Origin: a virus
DNA: 64,000 bases
Virus record (IMG/VR): IMGVR_UViG_3300026519_000011
Coordinates: 1 to 64,000 of that record
Reading direction: 5' to 3' (one strand)
The first letter of the stretch is position 1; each line of letters begins with the position of its first letter. Below the pieces are notes generated by a model. That model made no database searches and was not told the DNA's origin. It saw only the letters and a program-made list of their open reading frames with translations. This document shows, in pieces, positions 46,001 to 53,937 of the stretch. The position numbers were made by a program, and so were the translations under genes.

Positions 46001-46093
46001 CCTAACCAGCGTCTCCCAGTCAACCCCTTCGGTATACGTGAACGGTATCCACTTGGTAGTCTCCCCTGTTTGGTAGTATCTAACTAATTCCAT
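43064..46093 (-). CDS. Primase-polymerase / helicase fusion
   Basis: A 1009-residue protein. The N-terminal ~130 residues show archaeo-eukaryotic primase motifs: Y-M-D66-I-D68 (DxD metal ligands) and S112-G-K-K-G-F-H118 (sxH motif). A Cys cluster near 350 (MCKGCAL) may bind zinc. The C-terminal half has Walker A G-T-T-G-T-G-K-S-T (~586-594), a candidate Walker B (VVLLGEVD) and resembles DUF927/SF3-like helicases. Such fusions both unwind DNA and lay primers, fitting its place among replication genes. Confidence 0.8.
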   Translation of the reverse strand: MELVRYYQTGETTKWIPFTYTEGVDWETLVRDKGAKKATILALTRPVDDFDSDFASLRYIGPFYMDIDVKPEEVQGDIDRALEVGIQSVTSVVNELVSNFSVPKKSIHVFLSGKKGFHLTIPNEVFGLVEPCADLPRIYNHMVSYFMMPGVDYQVYSSGKGVSWRLTEIIREGTDIKRTRISLEDLKTLTPEIYQKLVRLPSTYQHPPGPHNVCRRFKQHFERARLLVKEDREAEEQEPLTDDEMEVIKDRPPCVTQLISNKDLKVRSFNGSAMQVMIYLARTGQNDNVVANTITRFVDNRASSRFGSAMEAKKSLKHIYSSVKRSNKRFGCSYIRSTFTVPRNMCKGCALTESRRGSSGLNNQLELGKEGTYLVNFDTNNRMIVFPGAHITPESELTDVTGDIVGMNLSVRDLRSNRTYQVSLEAEEYVGPTQFIRALRAKGVVCGANILKCQADILAWFQVEIRSNQEIKMIDVVEQLGLYIGTTGKGYWITPEKTWESNGMTDTVHLHLPQAKLFRGSIWSDLKHPNSVSVKDKELLGRAILASLTIRDQHISGTLLGWMMSCWLNPYLKTLKHIPPEFPILRMTGTTGTGKSTLIQHFVKLTGLTDRISLMFGGAGGGSSIVGGSHAMASSKSLPIIWEEVNATGTESGYHNKLKDFLEAVKNSWNGDQVVKSTGVGTTGITAYAMTNPVVLLGEVDASTESLNHRCIWLYLDRLDNAHSAQYVKAYEDITSYKGEEDQTYHQALSGIADFMFFFLASKDENEVRRMILEGRKESLAHVEAVCIENGITLDARKRTAIAVVLQGIDLLIEVMLTYQLAPALAVSKMAELKDKVIHYQLGVKIGNDGEKEQPDSAITSKEQAGKIRLTDGEQLVHLLLGVAEQDMRKQMLLNRDNFRPCDTGERGLFTRESGYLVINATLGFSLAKKVGGKDSLNFAAASLPDFRARLWQLRDKGSPAVETTRNEIALNLEMLDKRGVVDLDSFEMICSKYLDKLYAYNPDISPYA

Positions 46094-46099
46094 TATCCG

Positions 46100-46348
46100 T
46101 TATTTCTCTAAAGAAGGGTCTAACTCAAGAATGTCATCGAAGTCCGGTACGGATAGCACTACGGTGAGTGTTCCTTGCACTTTATCTATGTGCTGGAAGT
46201 CCGCGCCTAAGTCTTCTATCGAGTCCAGTTCCTCTTCAGTCAGAGAGGATACGTCCAGCACGGTGCGTACTGAAGCCGAGGTCTCTAACACAGGGTAAGG
46301 TAGATCGAGCAGTAGGTCATTTAATAGTGTGTGGTCAGGGTTGCTCAC
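46100..46348 (-). CDS. Small acidic hypothetical protein
   Basis: An 82-residue, strongly acidic protein with no recognised motif (LTEEELDSIEDLGADF; SVPDFDDILELDPS). It overlaps the upstream gene by 4 bases and lies 6 bases before the primase gene, so it is part of the replication operon and may be a small partner of a replication enzyme. Function unknown. Confidence 0.55.
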   Translation of the reverse strand: MSNPDHTLLNDLLLDLPYPVLETSASVRTVLDVSSLTEEELDSIEDLGADFQHIDKVQGTLTVVLSVPDFDDILELDPSLEK

Positions 46349-46899
46349 GCTTTAACCTCCGCTAGGTCTTCACCTATGCATGAGGTACAGTAAGCGGTGA
46401 ACCCTTTATCAGCAGGGTGCTCCTTAACCGGTATTGTAAACACCGCCTCCCAGACCGCCTCATCCTCGGTTACTTTAAGTAGCTCATCTTGAGAATAGAC
46501 GTATGCCTTCCGGCGCTTTTTGAGGATACGATAGAGGGGCGCAAATAACCCATCATACGGTAGTTGGATGGAATCCAAAGGAACTCTTGTTGGCTCCTGC
46601 GAGAACTCAACGGCATGTATACAGAAAGGGGTAAGGATTGTCTCTGGTATCACTTGCTCACTTAGTCCTCTCAAACAGGATTGCAGAGATTGCACACCTG
46701 CTACCGCATATTCAGTGACGTCGGTAGAGAACACCCCATTAAACGGTTCACACACTATCGCCTCGGATATAACATCCCAAGAACCTAGGGGGAGTGTCTT
46801 CATATCCTGAATAACCAAGGTAAGTTTCCCTTGGTTATTCAAGGTCACTCTTATTATGTCGAAATAGTAAGGGTCGTGAGGTAATAGTCTTGCTTTCAT
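46345..46899 (-). CDS. Hypothetical protein
   Basis: A 184-residue protein starting at ATG 46899 (MKARLLPHDPYYFD), 5 bases after the nuclease stop; the longer frame from 46956 would overlap that gene. A C-terminal CxxC (YCTSCIGEDL) is its only visible motif. No family recognised. Gene order places it with replication/recombination genes. Confidence 0.5.
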   Translation of the reverse strand: MKARLLPHDPYYFDIIRVTLNNQGKLTLVIQDMKTLPLGSWDVISEAIVCEPFNGVFSTDVTEYAVAGVQSLQSCLRGLSEQVIPETILTPFCIHAVEFSQEPTRVPLDSIQLPYDGLFAPLYRILKKRRKAYVYSQDELLKVTEDEAVWEAVFTIPVKEHPADKGFTAYCTSCIGEDLAEVKA

Positions 46900-46904
46900 G
46901 GTGG

Positions 46905-47369
46905 TTACTCGAATAAGTTTAAAAAATCTTCCACAAATTTCTCCCTCTCCGACCACGATCTATGAAGGATCGGGGCGGGGAAATTTGTGGATTTCCTGTG
47001 GTAACAACGGACAACGTCCCCCCCTTCATACAGGTACAACTCATGATCTACTCTGGATAAGAAGGGGAAGACGTACTGCCCTTTGTAATGCGTAATCATC
47101 CTACAAGCCGCCGCTTGCTCCTTCCTTATGTGTGTGCGGTAACATGCTGAAAAATCAGAAAAATCAGTAGAGGTTTTACACTCCTGATATACCGGTCTGC
47201 CGTTGATAACGGACAATATGTCACTGGGTTGTGGGTTGACGATGTTACCTGCTGAACGGGTATCAAGTAAAGGATGGGAGTAACATCTTTTACTTTTTCT
47301 TAGTAAAGATAACCACTGTCCCTCGAACCAGAACCCGAATTCTTGCGGTGATAGCTCAGGTTGTAGCAT
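46905..47369 (-). CDS. PD-(D/E)XK nuclease, possible junction resolvase
   Basis: A 154-residue protein with a nuclease core: Q-P-S-D50-I-L-S-V-I-N-G-R-P-V-Y-Q-E62-C-K64, the D...ExK arrangement, with an upstream acidic helix (PQEFGFWFEGQWL) that may provide the first Glu, as in RecU/VRR-type enzymes. Candidate roles are Holliday junction resolution or trimming during recombination. It overlaps the upstream small gene by one base and is next to the SbcCD genes. Confidence 0.65.
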   Translation of the reverse strand: MLQPELSPQEFGFWFEGQWLSLLRKSKRCYSHPLLDTRSAGNIVNPQPSDILSVINGRPVYQECKTSTDFSDFSACYRTHIRKEQAAACRMITHYKGQYVFPFLSRVDHELYLYEGGDVVRCYHRKSTNFPAPILHRSWSEREKFVEDFLNLFE

Positions 47370-47647
47370 TACGGTTTGTGGTAAAAACTAATTAAAGATA
47401 CTTTTTTATACCAGCTGTCCACATAGTAAATCACTTCGTCATAAGGGGCTTCTCGATCAGTTGAGGCTCGGCATCCTACCACGCCAAAATAATCAGTCGT
47501 GGCACTTATACTTGATAAGGTGAGGTTGATATGTAGTTTCTTACGCAAGGTGCTCTCCACTTGATGCGTCACTCCGGAAGATGCGCACAAGTTTTTCTGG
47601 TTGTTTAGGGGTAGCGCTAAGGTTATTGAAAGTAGAAGTATGTTCAT
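47369..47647 (-). CDS. Small hypothetical protein with N-terminal hydrophobic segment
   Basis: A 92-residue protein. MNILLLSITLALPL could be a short signal sequence or membrane anchor. Two Cys (NLCASS, VGCRAS) might form a disulphide if exported. Its leader TATCAACGAAG...AGG is shared with the LysR-like gene leader at 60965, and a palindrome lies 37 bases upstream (47684). Function unknown. Confidence 0.5.
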   Translation of the reverse strand: MNILLLSITLALPLNNQKNLCASSGVTHQVESTLRKKLHINLTLSSISATTDYFGVVGCRASTDREAPYDEVIYYVDSWYKKVSLISFYHKP

Positions 47648-47674
47648 GGTCTTACCTTCTTCGTTGATAGTTAA

Positions 47675-49846
47675 TTAATCGTCGTTCGTCATGGTGATGG
47701 ACGAGAAATCTATGGTGTCCAACATAACATCTTCGGAGTCGCTGTGACTCACCAGAATTTTTTGATACCCCTGAGAAGACATCTCTGAGATAAAGTTAGC
47801 CCTGTAGGTGTGGCTCAGTCGTCCAGTAACCTCATCAAGCAGTAAAGGTAGGGGGTCATTCTGTAGTTGTTTTCTGGCTAGGCGTAACGCTAAACCTATG
47901 ACGGTTCGCTGTAGCCCACTGCCAGCAGCCACGGAGCGTATCACCCCGCCCTCGGTGTATGTGAAGCCTTTATCCCCTCGGTTAAGTTCGTATATCTTCC
48001 CCCCAGTTACAGCCTCACAGAAAGCGGAAGCACCCTGCAATAGTTTTGACCACAGTTCGGTACGAACTTTCGCTGTAGCCTTCCTAAGCGCTGACTGGAA
48101 TGCCTTTAACTCGTCATAACGTTCTCTAGCAGATTGTACTTCTGCATTATGTGCCTTGTGCCTCTCGTCCTCCTTAACCATCTGTGGATAATCCACAAAA
48201 GTTAATTCAGGGGGGTTTTCCCTAAGTTTATTGAGTCCCTCCTCGGCCAGTTTTATGGACTCCAAGCTAGGCAAGTTAGTCTTTTCTATTAGTAGCTTAT
48301 CCCGTATTCTGCAGTGCTCCAGATATGCTGATCTACTCTCTATTAGCGCCCTAACTTCCTCCTCGCTAACCTCTTTCTCCACAGGTTCTTTAAGATCCCC
48401 CATAAGCGTTAACTGTTCGTTGTGATCCCGTATCCACTTACTGTCCGCATTTCGTGGAAGGAATCCTTCTATTATTTCATTTATCTTGAACGTGTTTTCT
48501 CGGTACTTCTCGTCCTCCACACCTGCCAGCGCTTTCTGGGCATCGGCATACTGTTTAGTGGTGTCATACCTCTTCTTGGCTTCGACGTAATCCTCCTCAA
48601 CGAAATTTGGTTCAGGTGGGTATTTCTCCAGCTCCAACTCAGCTTCGTAGTGGTGTTTAGTTCTTGCGGCAGTGCTGTTGAGGCCCGCTGGTAAGTTAGC
48701 TAACGTATTCTTAGCGTCCTCCACCGCCTCTTCAGAAAGTACTGTGCCACACTTATCACAAACCCCTTGCTCTATGATCCCATCGGCGGTCTCTTTCAGT
48801 TTATATTGGTTTACTAGCGCCAATAGCTCCTCCGAGTTTAGCCCTGTACCAGAGCCACTTGGTTTTGCATCACGCCAAAGTCGCAAGGCAGTTCTAGCTT
48901 CGCTAAGGGTCTCTAACGTCTCTTTTATTTGTTCATGAACTGCTGACCAATCACCTTTTGGTATTTCCAGCCACTCCTTTTTTCTCTCTTTTAGAGAGGC
49001 ATTGTACTTCTGATCCTCCTCATACCTCTCACGTTCCTCAAGATAGTTTTCTGGTACGGCACAAGGGTGAGAATCAAGGTAGGCTGATACATCCTGTTGG
49101 ACCTGCCACCGTTCCCTAAGATTCTTGGCGTGGGCTATCTGTGATCCTGTCACCTCCATAGGGGCTGGCATAGTTAGTGCGTGCTTCACCTCCAATGCCC
49201 TAGCCTTATGTGCTACTAGCGTTATCAGGTCGGCTACCTTTGCATCATGTGCTTGTTTTACTTTTACAGAGTTGTCGTACTGTTCCTTATATACCGACAG
49301 CTCATCCTTTGACAAGACATCGTAGGTGGGAGTCTGTACAAGGTACGCGTTCAGTTCCTTCAGCTCATCCTTAACCTCGGAATCCACCGCAGAGAGGCGA
49401 TCGAACCCTGCTATACCTACCACGTTTTCTTCCAGCACCAGAGGGTTAATTAGGTCCACTATTGACGAGGCAGTAACCAGCATTTCTGCTGATGTTGTCA
49501 CCCCTAGTAGTCTGGTTATGTAGTCCGTGGTGGCCGACTTACCATTGGCTAACCTATCCCCTCCAGAACTTATCGTGGCGGTAGTCTTAGTTCTCACCAC
49601 CAAGTACTTTTTTCCTTGGTAGGTGAACGCTACGACTACTTGGCTAGACTCTGTACCGGTACGGTATAAGTCCTCTCCCGTTACCCCTGTGCCTGAAAGA
49701 CCGAATAACGCAAACTGTATGGCATAAAATAACGAGGTCTTACCAGTCATGTTCTCCCCTTTTATTTGCGTAAAATCCTCGGTAAAGTTAATCGTTAGCT
49801 TTTCTATTTCTCGTATATTGGTTACTTCTACTTTTCGTATAAACAT
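47675..49846 (-). CDS. SbcC/Rad50-like recombination ATPase
   Basis: A 723-residue SMC-type ATPase. Walker A G-E-N-M-T-G-K-T-S (~33-41), long coiled coils (~170-340 and ~390-580) flanking a zinc-hook C-D-K-C-G (~362), then signature motif G-S-G-L-Q-R and Walker B L-L-L-D-E-V near the C-terminus. With the SbcD-like nuclease two genes upstream it forms the T4 gp46/47-type complex that processes DNA ends. The last residues (SITMTNDD) are encoded by a palindrome copy (47684-47702). Confidence 0.92.
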   Translation of the reverse strand: MFIRKVEVTNIREIEKLTINFTEDFTQIKGENMTGKTSLFYAIQFALFGLSGTGVTGEDLYRTGTESSQVVVAFTYQGKKYLVVRTKTTATISSGGDRLANGKSATTDYITRLLGVTTSAEMLVTASSIVDLINPLVLEENVVGIAGFDRLSAVDSEVKDELKELNAYLVQTPTYDVLSKDELSVYKEQYDNSVKVKQAHDAKVADLITLVAHKARALEVKHALTMPAPMEVTGSQIAHAKNLRERWQVQQDVSAYLDSHPCAVPENYLEERERYEEDQKYNASLKERKKEWLEIPKGDWSAVHEQIKETLETLSEARTALRLWRDAKPSGSGTGLNSEELLALVNQYKLKETADGIIEQGVCDKCGTVLSEEAVEDAKNTLANLPAGLNSTAARTKHHYEAELELEKYPPEPNFVEEDYVEAKKRYDTTKQYADAQKALAGVEDEKYRENTFKINEIIEGFLPRNADSKWIRDHNEQLTLMGDLKEPVEKEVSEEEVRALIESRSAYLEHCRIRDKLLIEKTNLPSLESIKLAEEGLNKLRENPPELTFVDYPQMVKEDERHKAHNAEVQSARERYDELKAFQSALRKATAKVRTELWSKLLQGASAFCEAVTGGKIYELNRGDKGFTYTEGGVIRSVAAGSGLQRTVIGLALRLARKQLQNDPLPLLLDEVTGRLSHTYRANFISEMSSQGYQKILVSHSDSEDVMLDTIDFSSITMTNDD
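47684..47702. repeat. Dispersed palindrome, copy 9 (gene end)
   Basis: GTTCGTCA-TGG-TGATGGAC. Encodes the last residues of the SbcC-like protein and precedes the 47647 gene. Confidence 0.85.
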
Positions 49847-49848
49847 AC

Positions 49849-50139
49849 TTAGACTTCCAATGTTGGGGTTACTTTTTTAAACGTCTTTTTAAGTTGGTCA
49901 TACGCCCGTACCAACGCCAAGCCTTGTCCTGTGGCTACCACTTCCTTTTGGATAACTTCTACCAACGCCACACCTGCACATTTTTCCAGCTTGCGTACTT
50001 TATAACGACAGTAGGATTTATGCTGGTCTAACGCCTCACTCGCCTTAATAAACGATCCTTTCTTTATAGTCATCCGAAGGCTTTCTAGCCCGGTGTCCTC
50101 AAAAAGCATGTCATGCACTCCTCTACTATCCACGGTCAA
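49849..50139 (-). CDS. Small basic hypothetical protein between SbcD and SbcC
   Basis: A 96-residue protein overlapping the SbcD-like stop by 14 bases and ending 2 bases before the SbcC-like start. Basic, helical, with paired Cys (SYCRYKVRKLEKCAG). Small genes between the two nuclease-complex genes also occur in T4-type phages, but no homology is visible. It could be a complex accessory; function unknown. Confidence 0.5.
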   Translation of the reverse strand: MTVDSRGVHDMLFEDTGLESLRMTIKKGSFIKASEALDQHKSYCRYKVRKLEKCAGVALVEVIQKEVVATGQGLALVRAYDQLKKTFKKVTPTLEV

Positions 50140-51190
50140 GGTACCTCCCTAGAGTTTCATTATGTGCTTCACTGAGGTGGGTCTTCACCCGCTCCACTAC
50201 ATCAAAGGAGTCTTCCTCCCTTACCTCTTTTCGATCGGCATGAGGGGTGAGCATCAAGTCACTTTCCAGTTTCCAAGAGATCGCCAGCGCCCCTTTCCCA
50301 TAGCATGTCTTAGCTATTTTTACTAAGTCCGCTCCAGTCTGACGTTCCCCAGCTATTCTTACTAACTGAGGGAGGGCGTTCGTCATCATGACGAATGATG
50401 CCTCGTTAGCAAAATCAGCTATATCCACCTCCATAAAGCATTGTTCCTTTTTTAGCATGGGTACGTGCGTAACCTCCCCAGTATCGGTGTCGTAAGACAC
50501 GTACCCAAACCCTTTAGCCCCGCCTACATCAGAAAAACTAAGCGGGAACGGGGTACCTATACTGACGATCTTCCCTCCATTAAACGTCCTATGCTGGTGG
50601 TTATGCCCTACAAAGGTTACCTTGAAGGTGTCTGACACACACTTCATTAGTTCTTCTGTAAGGTTCAGGCTGGTCTCATCCTCCATGTGCTCAGCCATGC
50701 GTATGTTGCAGTGTAGGAGTAGCGTCTTATCCTTCCCTGCGTACTCGATACAGAGTTCCTTTATCTTGGTCTCAAATAACGCTTGGTCTGCTACGTGTGG
50801 GAGACATACCAACCCTAAGCCAGGTATCTCAATATGTTCAGTGTCCCCGTACCTCGTGGTGATTAGCTTAGGGGCAAGCTCCTTCACTTGCTTCATCACC
50901 TCGAAAGCTGAGTCCTCTCGGTGGGTGTTAGTTACGTCATGGTTACCAGCCAGTACCCAGTCACACGCGGACGCTTGCTGAAGGGCGAATCCTAAACCTT
51001 CAGAATCCTTAGGGTTTTTCCCATGGAATAGATCCCCCGCGTGTATCTTTACACTGTCTGGTGAGGCATTTTTTAAGCACTCAATGGTAGCCCAGTGCCG
51101 TAACCGTCTTAATTCTAGGCGGTTGGCTGGTGATGTACCTGACATTAGTAAGTGGTCTGCGTGTGTGTCTGATATAAAGTTTATGATCAA
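50126..51190 (-). CDS. SbcD/Mre11-like nuclease
   Basis: A 354-residue metallophosphoesterase. Motif I S-D-T-H-A-D (~7-12), II H-A-G-D-L-F (~51-56), III A-G-N-H-D-V (~79-84), then L-L-L-H-C-N and G-H-N-H-Q-H, giving the two-metal site of Mre11. The likely start is TTG 51190, overlapping the upstream TGA, with GGAGGGG about 8 bases before it. A palindrome copy lies in frame at 50378-50396, encoding F-V-M-M-T-N in the C-terminal domain. Pairs with the SbcC-like ATPase. Confidence 0.92.
   Translation of the reverse strand: MIINFISDTHADHLLMSGTSPANRLELRRLRHWATIECLKNASPDSVKIHAGDLFHGKNPKDSEGLGFALQQASACDWVLAGNHDVTNTHREDSAFEVMKQVKELAPKLITTRYGDTEHIEIPGLGLVCLPHVADQALFETKIKELCIEYAGKDKTLLLHCNIRMAEHMEDETSLNLTEELMKCVSDTFKVTFVGHNHQHRTFNGGKIVSIGTPFPLSFSDVGGAKGFGYVSYDTDTGEVTHVPMLKKEQCFMEVDIADFANEASFVMMTNALPQLVRIAGERQTGADLVKIAKTCYGKGALAISWKLESDLMLTPHADRKEVREEDSFDVVERVKTHLSEAHNETLGRYLDRG
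50378..50396. repeat. Dispersed palindrome, copy 10 (inside a gene)
   Basis: GTTCGTCA-TCA-TGACGAAT. In frame in the SbcD-like gene, coding F-V-M-M-T-N. Confidence 0.85.
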
Positions 51191-52515
51191 AATATCGCCC
51201 CTCCTCGGGCGGCTAGAAATACTAGAGGTGAAAGAACCCTAACCCATAGAGGGCGGTCCTTGAAAGCCTTATCTTTTTCTGTCCTAGCGACTGTGTTGGT
51301 GTAAGTTACGGGACAAGATAACGCATCACCTTGGGTAGTGTCCACTCTTAGTCGTTTAAATGGAGTCAAAACTATCTCCACTATTTCCGGTGAAGAGGCA
51401 GGCTTCATTACCAGATCCACTAACTGTTCTGCTACGCCCTCCACATCCTCGATGCCACCCACCCCTCTCAACATAGCGCGGTAAAGCGCCCTAGTTCTCC
51501 GCGTCTTTTCTGCCTTTAACCTCTGTTTAATTTCCTTTTGGGTCGGCTTATGTAAGCGAGGCTTCGCATACCGTCCTAAATCCATCGGCCGATCATGCAC
51601 CCCAAACCTAGGAGGTACGGCATAGAAAGGTGAACGCTTAGGTCGGTACGACTCGGGATTACTCACTAGCAAACTAAGCACCTCGTACAGGTTGACCATG
51701 CCTCCCTTACGCAGCGCGTTCCATGGTCTCGCTTTTAGTCGAAGGGGAGGGCGCACGTCTTTCAGTATCGCAGCTAAGCCTCCAGTACCTATCCAAGGCA
51801 CGCCATCCTTAATCTCCCTAACACTTACCACCCCTTGATAAAACGTGCCGTCTAGGTACATATTCATAACGGATGGCAGTTCCTTATTAAACTTCTGGAA
51901 GGTCAGCCTGTCCGTAGAGAACACATCCCACGGCTGTACGCTACATTCCTCTGGTACACCTACATGGTGTGATGGGGTCTTACCAAGGAATATTTCCAGC
52001 GCCTGTTTATCCGTATAGTCTCTGGCTTCTGACCAGCCTACGTTAGCACTGTCGTAAGCGTATGCAGCAGGGAACTTAATCTGACGGGTTGGAATCAACT
52101 CTTTAGAGTACAAATAAGAAGGCAGGGAGAATACGCGGTAAGGTTCCGCTATGACCCTTCTCTTAGGTATGCCCGTTGCTCTCTGAAAACACTCAGAAAA
52201 TCGAGACCACCACAAGGAAAGTAACGGGCGCTGGACCTCTACCGCCACGTTATATTCCCAAGACCCTCTTGCTTTAGCTATTAGCGCCTTCCATACAATG
52301 TCGTGCTGGTATATCTCCTCCTCGGTTAGAAAACAATTAAGCCCCACCTCGGTTAAAGGTAAAGGAAGGAAATCGTCTTGCCCCGCTGGAGGGGTCATGA
52401 ATTGGGCTTCCATCCTTTTTGCTGTGTACCCCTCTACAGAAAACATTTCCCATAAGGGGGCAGGAAACAGCTCCTCTACATCCAGAGGGTCTCGTCCGTT
52501 AGGTAGATAGATCAT
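51187..52515 (-). CDS. Hypothetical protein, coupled to SbcD and to the E1/E2 cassette
   Basis: A 442-residue protein with no recognised domain. The N-terminal half contains several Trp/Tyr-rich segments; residues ~320-370 are strongly basic and helical (KPTQKEIKQRLKAEKTRRTRALYRA), suggesting nucleic-acid contact. It overlaps the regulator gene upstream and SbcD downstream by 4 bases each. By position it might be a recombination partner or a target/adaptor of the conjugation cassette. Both ideas are inference. Confidence 0.5.
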   Translation of the reverse strand: MIYLPNGRDPLDVEELFPAPLWEMFSVEGYTAKRMEAQFMTPPAGQDDFLPLPLTEVGLNCFLTEEEIYQHDIVWKALIAKARGSWEYNVAVEVQRPLLSLWWSRFSECFQRATGIPKRRVIAEPYRVFSLPSYLYSKELIPTRQIKFPAAYAYDSANVGWSEARDYTDKQALEIFLGKTPSHHVGVPEECSVQPWDVFSTDRLTFQKFNKELPSVMNMYLDGTFYQGVVSVREIKDGVPWIGTGGLAAILKDVRPPLRLKARPWNALRKGGMVNLYEVLSLLVSNPESYRPKRSPFYAVPPRFGVHDRPMDLGRYAKPRLHKPTQKEIKQRLKAEKTRRTRALYRAMLRGVGGIEDVEGVAEQLVDLVMKPASSPEIVEIVLTPFKRLRVDTTQGDALSCPVTYTNTVARTEKDKAFKDRPLWVRVLSPLVFLAARGGAIF

Positions 52516-52919
52516 GTTATTTTAAGGTAGGTCCGTCCGGGTGGTATACTTTCCACGGGCTTAGTGCTGATTTCCTCTGCTATTTTAATTGCGTCGAGAA
52601 GTCCGGTAAGTCCGTGATCTTCCACGTAAGCAGGTAGGCATGCCACCAAACAGGCTGGCAAATGTGCCTCCTCCACGGGTATATGAGGGTGATACTCCCG
52701 TGTTACCTTATCCTCTAATAGCGACGTAACGAACCCAGACATGCTAATACCCATGGCGCAACACAGGGACGTGAAAACCTCGTAACTGCGTATCCCTTCG
52801 TGTAGTATCTGGTACACCCTTTGCCTAGACACCCCCATGTTACTGGCCACCGTCTTCATAGGTATCCTAGGCTCTTGGTTAAGGAGTGGCATAATTCTAC
52901 CCTGTATTACTATACTCAA
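52512..52919 (-). CDS. Helix-turn-helix regulator candidate
   Basis: A 135-residue protein. Residues ~19-45 (IPMKTVASNMGVSRQRVYQIL) form a good helix-turn-helix (A..MGVS...V..I), followed by helical segments with Cys (SLCCAMGIS; ACLVACLPAY). It overlaps the next gene by 4 bases and is 11 bases downstream of the 94-residue gene. It could regulate the - strand arm, perhaps through the dispersed palindrome, which is untested. Confidence 0.6.
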   Translation of the reverse strand: MSIVIQGRIMPLLNQEPRIPMKTVASNMGVSRQRVYQILHEGIRSYEVFTSLCCAMGISMSGFVTSLLEDKVTREYHPHIPVEEAHLPACLVACLPAYVEDHGLTGLLDAIKIAEEISTKPVESIPPGRTYLKIT

Positions 52920-52930
52920 AACCCTACCCC

Positions 52931-53215
52931 TTACGCCGTGCGTTCAAGATAATGAAGCAGTAGCGTTAGGTGTGGGTTAGGTCCTTCGCACACGTCTCGC
53001 ATGGTTTTGTAATACTGACATGGCGATAAGGCCTTCTTTAGCCATGCTGACAATAGTATCTCGTCATTCTTCTTTATAGCCAGCGTTAGCGCGTATTTAG
53101 TAGCCAGAGAAATACTACCACTGCGGTCTAATTCGATAAGACACTTTTCTTGTAAACCTCTTGTGTCTTCCCCTTCGATAATTTCTTCCATACTGTTTCC
53201 TTTTATTGACATCAT
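52931..53215 (-). CDS. Small hypothetical protein after the E1-like gene
   Basis: A 94-residue helical protein overlapping the E1-like stop by 4 bases; an internal ATG (residue 9, MEEIIEGEDTRG) is an alternative start. It has three Cys (KCLIE, SPCQYY, DVCEG) and is otherwise unrecognised. Tight coupling to the E1 gene makes it a possible accessory subunit of the conjugation cassette. Confidence 0.5.
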   Translation of the reverse strand: MMSIKGNSMEEIIEGEDTRGLQEKCLIELDRSGSISLATKYALTLAIKKNDEILLSAWLKKALSPCQYYKTMRDVCEGPNPHLTLLLHYLERTA

Positions 53216-53937
53216 AATATTTTCGCCTCACTCTGAAGTAATGGAGGGGTCACCCCTCCAGCTCCGTCTCTAAAGCTATACTTTCTAGCAAAATCCACTT
53301 CCTGTGGGCCATTAAGCGCGTGAACCATTTGCCATAAGGCTGTACATGCTAAACTGTCCGCTGTAGCGCCTACACTTAACGCGCTACCACAAGCACTCAC
53401 TTCCTCGTAAACGTCCTCTGCGGGGAGACTAGCCTCCCACGCCTCTACTTCCACAGGGTTGTCTGGTCTTACCACATAAGTCTCATGGTGAGATACCGCC
53501 ATGCGAGTCTCCACTACTAAAGCAACCATTCCTGAAAGCACCAGCTCATCCATGATCTCCTGTCTTGCCTTGATGGTATCGACAAGAAGAAAAACTATGT
53601 CTCGCTGTTCGGTTAGCTCCAAGTCTTCTGAGGTGGTTACCCACCCCTCCACCGCTGTAACAAGTTGCTGTTCCATGTTCTCATTCACGAACTCAGCGAT
53701 CTGGGTAGCTTTCTTTCCTCCCACATGCCGAGGGAAAAACAACTGGTTGGCTAGGTTGTGCGCCTCCACGGAATCGTCGTCATAGACGAATATATCGGAC
53801 ATACCGAGTTTGGCTAGATGGTATACCACATGGGAGCCTACTGCACCTGCTCCTATGACATGCACCCTGCGGTCATTCATTATTGGATTAAACACCTCTT
53901 GGTGTCTTGCTATATCTATCGTGTTACGTTTTTTCAT
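53212..53937 (-). CDS. ThiF/E1-like adenylating enzyme
   Basis: A 241-residue E1-superfamily protein. The nucleotide-binding motif is V-I-G29-A-G31-A-V-G34; D53-D-D-S-V ends the second strand; N61-L-A-N-Q and G73-G-K-K76 match the ATP-binding N-L-x-R-Q / G-x-x-K region, but with Asn64 where many E1s have Arg. L-V-D120-T-I-K-A-R125 is the magnesium/ATP Asp motif. C183 (SACG) is the best catalytic-Cys candidate; C198 is another. It overlaps the E2-like gene by 4 bases (ATGA). It would activate a ubiquitin-like C-terminus by adenylation and pass it on as a thioester. Confidence 0.9.
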   Translation of the reverse strand: MKKRNTIDIARHQEVFNPIMNDRRVHVIGAGAVGSHVVYHLAKLGMSDIFVYDDDSVEAHNLANQLFFPRHVGGKKATQIAEFVNENMEQQLVTAVEGWVTTSEDLELTEQRDIVFLLVDTIKARQEIMDELVLSGMVALVVETRMAVSHHETYVVRPDNPVEVEAWEASLPAEDVYEEVSACGSALSVGATADSLACTALWQMVHALNGPQEVDFARKYSFRDGAGGVTPPLLQSEAKIL